Of a stretch of 64,000 nucleotides of DNA, positions 27,001 to 37,223 are shown piece by piece. Source of the DNA: Breviolum minutum Mf 1.05b.01. Lineage: Eukaryota > Sar > Dinophyceae > Suessiales > Symbiodiniaceae. The stretch lies in assembly GCA_000507305.1 (NCBI GenBank), contig DF241652.1, positions 1-64,000 of the forward strand, read 5' to 3'. The position numbers were made by a program, and so were the translations under genes. The notes beneath the pieces are model-generated. The model worked only from the letters and a program-made list of their open reading frames with translations. It did not search any database and was not told where the DNA came from. Each line of letters begins with the position of its first letter. Positions within the stretch are counted from its first letter, which is position 1.

Positions 27001-28051
27001 CAAAAATTGATGCGAGATCTCGTGGCCGCATCTGTTTGCTAGATGCTGCACGTGTGATCTCTCGCTGCAAATGCATCACACTTCTGTCGTCAAGGAGGTC
27101 TAGTGCACCAAGGTCTAATAATGCACTTGCCAGCTGTCGAGGACTGCACGATGCCAGTTCATCAACCAAACGTGCCCGCAACCATTTTGCCAAAGTGGCC
27201 ATTTCCGATTTGTGCGACGTGCCCTGAGCAAGCGCTAATGATCTTAACAACGAAACCAGTCCAGTGGTCTCAAGTCTGTATCCACATTGTTCATGGTCTT
27301 GCAGCTGCAACTGCGCAGTTGTCCAGACTGAAGCCATTGCTTCATCTGCAATGGATCGTCTGAAAACTGCCATGAAGCGGCATAGTTGAGTAATGTCTGT
27401 AGGGTTGAAGCTCTTGAGCTTCTTTTCAACAAAAAGCTGCTGAATCAAAGTTCCAAAAGACGGAACCCACACTTCAGATTTTGCAAGTGCACTGGCCGCC
27501 AAAGAAAGATTTCGCGGATCCAAATTTAGGTCTGAACCTTCCGCACTGAAGCGCTGACTCAAAGTCTCGGCAATGTAGCGTACTGCTGCTTCATCTGGAC
27601 GAGATGTACCTTCATCTACAAGTGTTTTCAAGACATAGGTACAATCAGCAAACGATGTTTGCGTATTTACAAGTGCTACAGCTTGCCTGAGAAGATTTCG
27701 AGCTTTCGATTCTTCAGATTTCAGAGAAGCTTGGCATAATGCTCTTGGCCCAGGAGCAATGTTTCCGCTTTCGACTCGCACTCCTTGATCATTCAAGCGA
27801 CGTTTCTTCTGCTTTTGGGCCTTACCGCTTTTTCCATCTGACTTCAGCAGGGCTGGTGGACGTCCATCTAGCAATTTGCCAGGAAGTACTGCAGGGATCG
27901 TCGCACGAAAGCTGGCTCTGGCATGGGTGGCTTGCGCTCTGTAGGAGTGGAGAACGCCGCGCATAGGCAGCAAACAACATGGACTAAAGTCAGCAGATGC
28001 TGTAGTATGCGAAGAAAAGTGCGAATCTCGGTGTGTAAGAAGAGCGAACAA
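18052..28051 (-). CDS. RAP-domain protein with FASTK/OPR-like helical repeats
   Basis: A gene of about 10 kb. The first coding block (28051 to about 26850) begins MFALLTHRDSHFSSH and encodes helical repeats such as NLSLAASALAKSEVW and PRQLASALLDLGALDLLDD. Further repeat-like exons follow at 24.0-24.6 kb (YSPRDIAGFLDGLRSSLG; DCSRQVAKVLRPFAIQSP), about 21.95 kb (IFSEAFSRIGKNPTALDDLI) and 20.53-20.42 kb (DIAQAIYAYAKLGAPDL). The final exon (18052-18648) carries AIPSWKLAVIVGL and the RAP core (LLKRLGWRIVEVPYFEWRSL, then SEEQSFLNRLL). RAP proteins with such repeats bind RNA in mitochondria or plastids and act in processing or stability. The basic, S/A-rich N-terminus (about residues 30-95) is compatible with an organelle targeting peptide. 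Joining of all exons into one gene is inferred from strand, order and matching repeat style. Confidence 0.75.
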
Positions 28052-28059
28052 TGCTCATG

Positions 28060-29320
28060 AAGGCTCTTGAGAGCATGGACGTCAGAATGATGGATGTATT
28101 CTGAAAAAACTGTTGCGGTTGTTGTGCATCAAAGATCATTTCAATCAAATCACGGGTTGTCCAACCATGAAATGAATCAATGTTGGTTCTACCTTTCTTG
28201 ATCAAAAGTATGGGGTTCAAAGGGCTGCGCCTGATGTACCAGGAAAAGAATGAAATGGCCACTAGTGATGCTTGGCTCCGCTATCCACATGTGTCTCAAG
28301 ATGTCTAACGCTGTAATATCTAGAATCAGAATCCAATATATGATGTTCCATGAACACCGTCTCGGAATGCCGACTCTGGCAACCCTACGAAAATCAAAGA
28401 CGCTGGCGACGCTGGCTGCTCCTATGCATATGAAGTCAATCTGATCTGATCTTGAGACGCAGTCCAATCCGAACCCGTCTTCTCTTGAATGGCCAACATG
28501 CCTTACCTTGGGCCAGTCTTCCTTTTTGGTCGAGAAGCCACGTAAGAAGGGGCTTGTCCAATCAGTGGCCAAAACCACAAAACTGGGTGGACGTTCAACA
28601 GAACATGCCAATCAAAGACCTCAAAGTAATGATCTTCCTGATCATGATTTCTCTTGGTCGTAAACTGCATTAGAACATGTTACACCTTCTGGTCCTTCAC
28701 ATCACACCGCTGTAAGGCCTCAACTCCATTAAGGCCCAATAACGAAAATGTCCCGTATTCCCAGGAGACTGTGTTGACATTGAAATCGAGAGACTCTCGG
28801 ATTTCTCAGTGAGAATATTGTCAAGCAATTCAACTGGCTTTGACCGGGAGAAACTGGGCAATACACTCCGCTTGGCAGATGACTGCGCAGCCGGTGATAC
28901 TTCATTGACTTACAGTATCTCACACGCAAGCCTGGCACAAACGCGGCTCCACTGAGTTCCCAAACTTGCAGTTTGCTGCTTATCAGTATGCTATATATAA
29001 TTATAAAGGTTTCAACAGAAGCAAAGTTAAAGGTATTTCAAAATGACTGAAAGGTTTCAAAAGACATATTGAAAAAGTATGCGGTAAACACTCTGCATCT
29101 TAACTTTGATTAACAGTTCCTGCAACAAAGTGGGCACGTCGCACAGGTTTACACAGACACTTGCTCCAATAAGCCTTGCAGGCTTCCCGCACCGACAAGC
29201 TGTCTTTTCTTCCGAGCAATGTGGGTCTTCAAGCAATTGGGTGACACCGTGAATGGACAAAGCACACGCAAACAGAATATCTTTGACCTGTCTGACGCCA
29301 AAGTGTGGCACTCCCGAGGC
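28060..29320. other. Spacer between the RAP-domain and EF-hand membrane-protein genes
   Basis: Intergenic segment with only short unsupported frames on both strands. It should contain the 5' region of the RAP-domain gene and the 3' UTR of the 29.3-32.5 kb gene. No promoter motif is recognisable; dinoflagellate promoters usually lack a canonical TATA box. Confidence 0.4.
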
Positions 29321-29321
29321 T

Positions 29322-30826
29322 TCACAATGACTCTCGCTTGCTGAGAATCTCAGATAGCTCAACCGCTTCAATCCATTCGACAAATTCAGATCTGCTGACA
29401 GATGGTTTTACCCGCCCAAAATAGCTGTACATCAAAGTGGCAAGGTCTTCTGCTGTAATATTTTGGAGGGGCAAGGCCTTTGCAATCTCGAAGACGGTAG
29501 CAAGTCGAGGGCTATCCTTTTTGATTCTGGAGAAGAAGGTCTCTAAATCTCGCCGCCGTTCATCCTTCGGCCGGGCGGCGGTGGCGAGCATGAAAAGGCT
29601 CCGACATTTTCTCCATGTGAGCAGGCCAGTTCCATCATCATCCACTAAGCGGATAAGGTTCTCTGCAACACGGCCTGCTGTGGCGGTAAAACCCATCAAT
29701 TCCATATTTTTGGCCAGCTCAACAGGAGCAACTGCACCAGAGTTGCGTGCATCCCAACTGGAGAAAATACTGAAAACCTCTGTTTTCAAATTGGGAGGAA
29801 GCTGATCAAAGATTTGGGTGCCTTGTTGGACCTTGTTCTTGGCATTTGCAATTGCCCTTCTCTTCAATGATTCACGTGATTGCCCTGTCATCGCTCGAGC
29901 ACTTGCTACATTCTCAGCCCAGGGTTCCCCATTCATCACGGCTCTGGCCTCCATCCCTTGCAGGTGAATCAATCGAGTGCAGTCACGAAGTAAGCCTTCA
30001 ATACCCGAGACCATCACCGTTTTCACAAGGCCACGCTGTTTGTCAAGAAACCAATTGTTAGTTTGAGTCCGCGTCACAGCAGCCCTTAAGGTCAAACGCC
30101 GCACCAGGTCTGGAACTAGTACAAAAAGCATCAGCGGCCATTCGGCACATGACAAAGTGAAAGGGACGATTCGGTCCCAGCCATGTATACTACCATTTAG
30201 CAAGTTCACCATGAGAGAAGCCACAATTGCTGCTTGCAAGAAGCAAAGAAGCTTAAAAGCAGAAGTGTACTCTGGGATCAGGAGATATTTACCTTGGCCT
30301 TCCTGCACACTCGGTGGTTGGGAGATCTTTGGCAACTCAGAACCTTCTACTCCAGGGAGTTGCGGTCGGAAGCGTCTGCCTGACACACTTATTTGTCCAA
30401 CATCTTCATCTGTGGAGCTCAGAAATGAAGCTCTGCGCAACATCTGGATAGAAGTTCCAGAGAACAATCGAAGGATTTGTCGTGGATCCTGGGGAACCTG
30501 CGGAGTCAATTCATAGGTGTCTTCTTCCAAGACAATCGAGAAGGCAAATGCAATTGCTGCCAGGGTCCAACAGCAAAAGCATTGCATTGCTTGAGCAGTG
30601 ACCGCCTCCAGAGACAGACAAATATTCGTCACAAGCGCCACCAGGAGCAAAGCATAAAACCAGGTGAGCACATCCACCTCCACCAAAGATAAAACCTCGG
30701 GTCCCAGGAACCAGATACCAAGACAAGAAAAGTAATTCGCACTGACCTTCCTAAACTTTGCTTCATGAGTCTCTTTTTCCTGGCTGTTTGTCCCCCGAGC
30801 CACCAGCCGTATACCGAAAGACTATC

Positions 30827-30879
<53 letters not shown>

Positions 30880-30892
30880 CGATGACGATGAC

Positions 30893-30959
<67 letters not shown>

Positions 30960-32479
30960 NNNNNTGATGATGATGGAATGATGATGGAATGATGATGGAA
31001 TGATGAGGATCATGAGGAGGATGACGATGATGATGTAAAGAATGAAACTGCATCATGCTTCACCTTTACATAAAAAAGAACGCATTTTTTCTAATCCTGA
31101 GCTTTTGCTCACCCGCCTGCACTCAAACTTGAGCCATCAGATAGGTTCTGAGGCGTAATCATTCGAATCGCATAGTTGGTCGTAGCTTTAGCTCGGGGGC
31201 GAAGACCTTTGCCCTAGAATGCATCTTTTTCAAAGTTCTTCAAAGGGAGCAAAATGTAATTGACAGCAGATTTGGCCACGAGCTCGTGTTCATGTGCGGA
31301 AAAAAATGCCCAACACGGTAATGCCGAAAAAGTGCTTCAGATCGGGGTCTACAGGTAAAACCCCCCCAAATGGAAACGTCAATGTCTTTACCAGGCAAGT
31401 ATTTTTATGAGAGAAAAGAGGCTCTACCCTTGGGTATCTCTCGGACTAAAGACTCTTTGCATCTGCCAAGGAACAATTTGGCCTAATTGCTTTTCCAAAA
31501 ATACTTCAAAGCTGAAGAGGCTCGGAATGACTCCTTCTGACACCAGAAGCTCACTCTGTGCGCCTTCAAAGAGAAATCCGTGCCGAACCGCTCTCCACAT
31601 AATGAGCTTGTGGATGTACTTTCTGCGGAGGGAAGCACGTTCAAAGACGGTACTGCCATAAGTAAAGGGTTTGAGCATTCGCAGCTCCGTTTTGTTGGAT
31701 TCACTAGATTCGGTGGGTTCGTTCTGTCCAGATTCGGTGAAATTTCTTCTGCGTTCCAAATAGCCTTCCGAAATCAGCAATGACTCAATTGACAGCGGAC
31801 TCGTGCCAAAGGCTCGTGCACTTTCATAGTCCGCCCATGTTTCTGCTGTTTCACGGGAGATTCTTAGAACCGCAAAACCTTGAAATAGTAGCACCACCAG
31901 CAGCAAAAAAGTTGCCATATGAACATATTCAAAGGTCTCTGGCAGTATATTATATTCATCTGCACCCAAGTATATCAAAGGACTGTCTTCTGGCAGCAAG
32001 TGAGTGAGAACAAAGAGTAACAAGCCAATGAAGCCTAGAATGGTGATTTCCCGAAAGAGAGCATCCAGGATTTCCCCACCCGTGAAGTCACCACTGGCCT
32101 TCAGTTTCTGCCGAAGCCAAGTCTCGGCTTTCTCGAAGCCAGCAGACAAAATGACGATGATGAAGACCTCTCCGAAAAAGAAACCTGGCCTACTATTCAC
32201 TTCTTCGGCTATAACACTGAAGACTGCCGAACGGGCAACTCTCGATTGCTCAGGAAGTCTTTGATCATACTGTCGACCACCAAATCCAAGAGTTTTGTGC
32301 ATGTGATGATCCACGGACCCAGGGCTCTGTTGTGCTGGCCACGAAAAAGCCGCTGCAGAAATATTTCGAGAGGACAACGCGTTCAACCACCAAAAACTGA
32401 GGGACACAGCAATAGAAACACAAACGAGGCCGCCAAAAGAACTCTTGCTTGGCTTAACTCCTCGACGAATCCACACCAT
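29322..32479 (-). CDS. multi-pass membrane protein with C-terminal EF-hand pair (MLO-like topology)
   Basis: Two large coding blocks separated by an intron. Block 1 (32479-31424, ATG at 32479) has hydrophobic segments around LVCVSIAVSLSFWWL, FFFGEVFIIVILSAGFEKAE, EITILGFIGLLLFVL and ATFLLLVVLLFQGFAVL. Block 2 (about 30754-29322, acceptor probably AGGAAG|GTCAG) adds about four more (for example FYALLLVALVTNICLSL and EWPLMLFVLVPDL). A cytosolic tail follows with two EF-hand loops, DARNSGAVAPVE and DDDGTGLLTWRK; the second has K instead of acidic at position 12, so it may bind calcium weakly. The REITILGFIGLLL stretch and 7-8 segment layout resemble plant MLO proteins, but that link is tentative. 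Expected role: calcium-responsive membrane protein. Confidence 0.7.
30829..30985 (+). repeat. (ATG)n microsatellite with N gap
   Basis: About 130 bp of (GAT)n with a GAC-containing middle part, a run of N at 30960-30964, then GGAATGATGAT repeats. It lies in the intron between the two coding blocks of the EF-hand membrane protein. The aspartate-, serine- or histidine-rich frames across it are repeat artefacts, and the N run indicates that the array length is uncertain. Confidence 0.95.
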
Positions 32480-32519
32480 GGCAACAGGAACAAAGGAAAC
32501 GGTGGTTGTTAGTTGCTAC

Positions 32520-35500
32520 TGAATTGCTGAATACCACACATTGTCTGTCTGGTATACTGCATCTTGACATTGTCACTCACAAATCCACTGCTTTAGATAG
32601 AGTCTGCCAAATTACTGAGTCGTTTACAGGTTCAAACCCTGCTCAGCCAAAATGATCACAATCACAGTCCGGATCTCATGGATCTCAACCGACCAAGAAG
32701 CAACCTCCATGTACAGTATGGTTTTTCAATTCGTGTTGTATCGTTTTGCAACTTTGGGCACCTGCGCCTTCAAAGCTTTGATCTGGATTCTGGCCTGTGT
32801 CCAAATGTTGCCAAACCCACAACCAGGACATGCAGGTCTTCAATATCTGACCCAAAACTAATCGTTGCTTTCATTGTTCAAACAGAAAAAAGATTCAAAA
32901 AAAACACCAATTTCCACAGTTGGCAGGGCTGCACCAATGGCCTGGCATCGCAAGAGGACGCCATCACAGCAGCGCTGCCTGCCGTCTTGACTGCCAGTCC
33001 TGCCTCGCACCAGAATTGCTACATGCTGATATGGCAACACTCAAAATGAACCAGATAGTCAGGGCCATCAGGGCCATCAGTCAACCGAAAGGGACAAATT
33101 GAAAAGTGAAAGACTCAAGTAGTTACAGTAACTAGGCTTTCAAGCAACCTGGGAAGACTCGAATCTGGCATCAGAAGATACATCAGGGTCTTTCTGATTT
33201 TTTGTACGCAGGTTATTCAGGTCAACTGTCTATAGGCCGCGCTCTTCCAGCCAACCAAAAAAGTTCAATTCAAGTGCAAGTTTCCTGGGTCCAGTGTGTC
33301 AGCATGTCGATTTCAAAAGACCCAGCTGAATCTGACTACAATTAGATATGATATATCATATCAGTAGTGCTGTCGCTGAAAGGTAGTGATGTTGGGTTCA
33401 TTGGTGTGTTTCATGTCTTCAAATCCTGGGAGAAATGTGGGTGGCGGCCCCACTGGAAACAAAGGAACTCTCACGTCCAGCAATGGACATCGGGAATGAC
33501 GCAGCACATATTGGAACATTTCCATGTAACAACAGATGCCCTTTCAGCAATGGACACGAGAGGCTTGAAACCACGAAACTGCCCGACAGTTTGCACATCT
33601 CTGAGATTCTAAGACACTCGAATTATAAATAAAAATTGTTGACAAATATGACAAACCATGATGACAACATAGCGAAACCGGGAAAAAGAAGCTGATATCA
33701 ACCTTTTGAAGTGCAAAAACTCGAGCTTGAAATCCTGGCGTCGCGGGATTGCCTCGCCACGAAGCGCGGAACCCTGAAGTATCCTCTGTCTGTACAATGT
33801 CGGTAGCTCACGAAAGGATAAGGCACCAGAAACAAGCGATTTCCAAACATTACGCACTAAGATTTTTTCAGAGGGACAACAGGTGACAACACGCTATTTT
33901 TTTCAATCTGGGTGTACTCTATGTTTAGCAGTAGCCACTATCCAAGTAGAAAAGAAGATCCCAAGCACCAATTCTGCCAGTAGAAACGAAGTGAAAGCGC
34001 ATGAAAGTGGCTTGTGCCATGCGATGCTAAGTATTGAAACTTCAACACCTGGCTCCGCATTCCAACCCAACAGGTTCGGAATTGATTCGTGATTCGTGTG
34101 CACAGCTGGAATGTGAACAATGCTGTAGGTCTAACTGAGTCTAACTGCCTGGAGTTATGACTTCAACCAATTCAGTCAGAGCGTCTGTGCTGTGCCACTT
34201 GGGTCAGAATCCACTGCACTAGCAACTTGCAAGTCAAAAGATTTCTTGACTGCGCTTCTGCTTCATTCCAACTCGGGCTTGGGCACTTGGCAATAGAGGC
34301 ATCAAGTTCAAGAATGTTGCAACGGTATGATCATGGGGCTAAGGTTTCGTTCCTACGGGTGAAAGAAGACTTGACTCTAGTGACTGCTATGGTTATTACT
34401 GAACCATCTCCACATAAACGAAGATGGTGAGAAGCAAAATCGCTTGAATAGGAGGGCCGAAACTGATTCAAAGCGCTCACCTGAGTTGCTTAAACGATCA
34501 AAGTCTGGTCGATCAGCAACTCAAACACAAGGAACATGTTCAGATTTTCCACGCACTTTCTCTAAATCATTTATGTCGAGAATCTGTTGCCGCAAAGCGC
34601 TTGGGCCACAAAGGAGATTTACCCAAGCAGTCACACCTGCGCAGGGAACTTCTAAACGGGTGCAATTTCTCATCTGTTCTGGCGTGAAGATGCAGGAAAG
34701 CGCTTGCAAAAGTCAAATATGGCCTGGTGCTGGTGGCTATTCTCTGAGTCCTTGCGCGATCACTTTTGGTCCGTCACAAGGACTATCCCCTTGTGAGCTG
34801 CTGAAGTAGGACCACCTGAGCAAATTTCATGAAGGATGTATTAATGGACCAGTACTTCCTACTTTCTCTCCGCGTAGATGTCCAGTTTTTGTAGTCAGGC
34901 ATCTCAACTTTTCTCACTTCAGACTAAATCAGCAACAGGAGATCAACCGGGGCACACAGCAACTCCTCGAACAAACATACGAATCATGGTCTTCTTTCTT
35001 TTAGTCTTGATTCTTATTGCAGATCTTTGCCAGTTGTTGTGCTGGAAATGATTCACCAATATTTGTGTATAGATTTGTATTGACCCAAAAAAAAATCCAC
35101 CATTTCGGGGCGTTGTGCGGAGAGAGATCTCGGGGAGGGTGTCGCTGGAGGGTGTCGTTGACATCATGTAGAGCATACATTGATACATCAGACAGGAATA
35201 AAGGAATAAAGTTAGATAAATGAATAAACAAATACAGTATAAGACGAATAAATACATGAAGGAATAAATAGATAAATGATTATAAGATCAGTAAATGTAT
35301 AAATGAATAGATAGATAAATAAATGAATACCTATTTCAACTATGAAACAAATATATTAACGAATTAAATGAACAAATATATAAGTAAATGAACTAAGAAG
35401 AAATAAATAATAAATGTAAATAACTAATATCAAATAAATAGATAAATTAATAAGAAAATATCAAAAAAACTGTAAATAAGTAATAAATAATAATATGAAG

Positions 35501-35950
35501 CAAATATAGAAGAAACCACTATAAATAAATGATAGATAAATGGACAGAGGCATCTGTCTGTATGATGGATTTCTCAATCTATGCTGGTATAATTTCTATT
35601 GGATATAAAAACCAGACCAAATGTTGCAAGCCGAGGCCGTCACCGCTAAGAAACACGCAGCTAGCACCTTTGCCAGGCCAAGAATGCGTAAGCCTAGGTC
35701 TCAAGTGATTCGAAGACACTGGGAGGGAGCCGAAAAAACTGTTCGGGAAGCTTCAGAAAAATCGTCTGACTCCAAAGCCTTTTGGGGAAACCGCGCCCGA
35801 CACCACAAATTGGGGGACTCCGATGTTGCTTTGCGAGAAATAAGAGCCCCAGCTGGCTCTCGCCCTCGCTAGCTCGGGAAATTGCGAATAGCATAATACT
35901 GGTGATATATATCTATGTATTGCTGCAGTGATAGTAATGAAAAACAATGC
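32520..35950. other. Long stretch without a recognised gene
   Basis: No domain was found on either strand. Possible but unsupported minus-strand exons: 33609-33857 (SGALSFRELPTLYRQRILQG) and 34521-34709 (WVNLLCGPSALRQQILDIND). From about 35165 to 35545 the DNA is a degenerate AAATA/AATAAATGA low-complexity tract, marking the gene-poor end of the interval. A plus-strand frame at 35621-35872 is arginine/alanine-rich and has no recognisable motif. Confidence 0.4.
35165..35545. repeat. AATAAATGA-type low-complexity tract
   Basis: About 380 bp of degenerate tetra/pentanucleotide repeats (AATA, AAATG, ATAAATG words), strongly AT-rich, without coding frames. Confidence 0.85.
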
Positions 35951-35961
35951 TGATAGAATAC

Positions 35962-36669
35962 TCAATAAGTCATAAATGTATGGATAGCAAGTTTGATATT
36001 AATACAGTAATAATACATATATAATAATACCAATATTATACGGCAAGAAAAGCACCAAAGCTGTTGGAATGGCTCCAAGCTACCTGCAGCTTCTTGGGTA
36101 GTCAAAAACGGCCACTGAGTCCACATGTTCTTCTTCATCAAGGTCAAGGCTACACAAGCATGAGTGCCGTGACGATCAATAAACCAATGGCTCTCATGTG
36201 GATGTACTGCATCAAACAAATCTGAGTCAATCACTGGAGGTCCATCCAGCAAACTTACCCGAAGTTTGCTTTCACTCAGATCGATCTCAACATTTGTCTC
36301 CTTGATGGTCTGGTCTACTGGAATGTAAAGCCGGACCTCTCTGCCATCCTTACCTGCCTCTTCCCATTGGTAGCTCCGAAAGCGGCGGGCCATCCGAGCA
36401 CGCCGCAACGGCAATCGCTTTGATGGGCGAAACTGTGTCATCATCGTGGCTGCTCCCACCGCAAGAATGGAGAGCAGGCCAGCTGCGCTATTGCCAGGGC
36501 GGGATGGAAGCTTTCTGTGTGCTCCAATTCCCACACCAACTCCACTCACTTTTGAAGTGACACCACTGGTTCCAGGAGTAGCTCCATCTGATCCATATGT
36601 CCGTTGTTGTGGAAAGGCAGGAGGAATGCGCGGGAGTGGCTTTTGTGGACCCTGCATCTGTAGGTACAT
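35962..36669 (-). CDS. CS-domain (NudC/p23-like) protein
   Basis: Starts at ATG 36669. Residues about 1-60 are a basic P/S/G-rich leader, and 63-78 form a hydrophobic stretch (AGLLSILAVGAATMMTQF). A CS domain follows from about residue 99: YQWEEAGKDGREVRLYIPVD, ETNVEIDLSESKLRVSLLDG, a PPVIDSDLFDAVHPHESHW segment and a closing ALTLMKKNMWTQW. The order (W near the start, strand with V-x-I, PVIDG-like loop, W near the end) is that of NudC-type CS domains, which act as Hsp90-linked or dynein-linked co-chaperones. The leader suggests organelle or membrane targeting. The hydrophobic tail after WPFLTTQ may be intron read-through, so the true C-terminus may be near 36090. Confidence 0.75.
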   Translation of the reverse strand: MYLQMQGPQKPLPRIPPAFPQQRTYGSDGATPGTSGVTSKVSGVGVGIGAHRKLPSRPGNSAAGLLSILAVGAATMMTQFRPSKRLPLRRARMARRFRSYQWEEAGKDGREVRLYIPVDQTIKETNVEIDLSESKLRVSLLDGPPVIDSDLFDAVHPHESHWFIDRHGTHACVALTLMKKNMWTQWPFLTTQEAAGSLEPFQQLWCFSCRIILVLLYMYYYCINIKLAIHTFMTY

Positions 36670-37223
36670 GGTCTCTTGGACCTAGGCGCCCAAAAGCTGA
36701 AATCGAGAAAGAGGAGAAATCTATCCTACCAAAAAGGCTCCTGTGAAACCCAAGATAGACAGAAAGATAGGTAGAAAGATTAATTGCTTGGTTAGTTGAC
36801 GTTTCATTCAAATCATCGAAAGTCTCTGAACTTATTGCGGCCCAAATACGCTTGCATACTTTCCATAGCTCCCAGGATTGAGTCTGTTCACTGGTCCAGA
36901 GCGCGACCAGCGGCTCATAATCGCGACACGTCAAGGAGCTGCCGAAGCCCCAAAAAATGTCACGTTGGATCCCACGGATCCACACTTGGATCTTTTGTTC
37001 GGGGTTCGAAGACTTCGAACCGATAGTTTCTTTCGGAGGCAATCAAAATCAACATGCATGCAAATGCAAATGATATCAAATCAAATAATTGAGTTCAAAA
37101 ATCTAACGAATCAAATGCCTTTAAGGCACTTTGCAGCATCAGTGGCAGTCTCATAAGCAACATGAAAGAGATGCTGTGTGAAACTGGAAAAGAATGAAAG
37201 AACTCTGCTTCAGATTTCATGCA

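Noticed and set aside
26784..27227. Plus-strand ORF of 147 codons
   Set aside because: Antisense of the first RAP-gene coding block, which is a 427-codon minus frame with repeat motifs.
30758..31056. Aspartate-, methionine-, serine- and histidine-rich ORFs on both strands
   Set aside because: Microsatellite with N gap inside an intron; no protein character.
32576..32650. tRNA-like T-arm (CAGGTTCAAACCCTG) followed by GCCA
   Set aside because: No matching 5' acceptor strand, D-arm or anticodon arm could be folded within 75 nt upstream; likely chance.
36488..37042. Minus-strand ORF of 184 codons overlapping the CS-domain gene start
   Set aside because: Its 3' half is an out-of-frame reading of the CS-domain N-terminus. 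The 5' half (EQKIQVWIRGIQRDIFWGFG) has no recognised family, so no gene is called.
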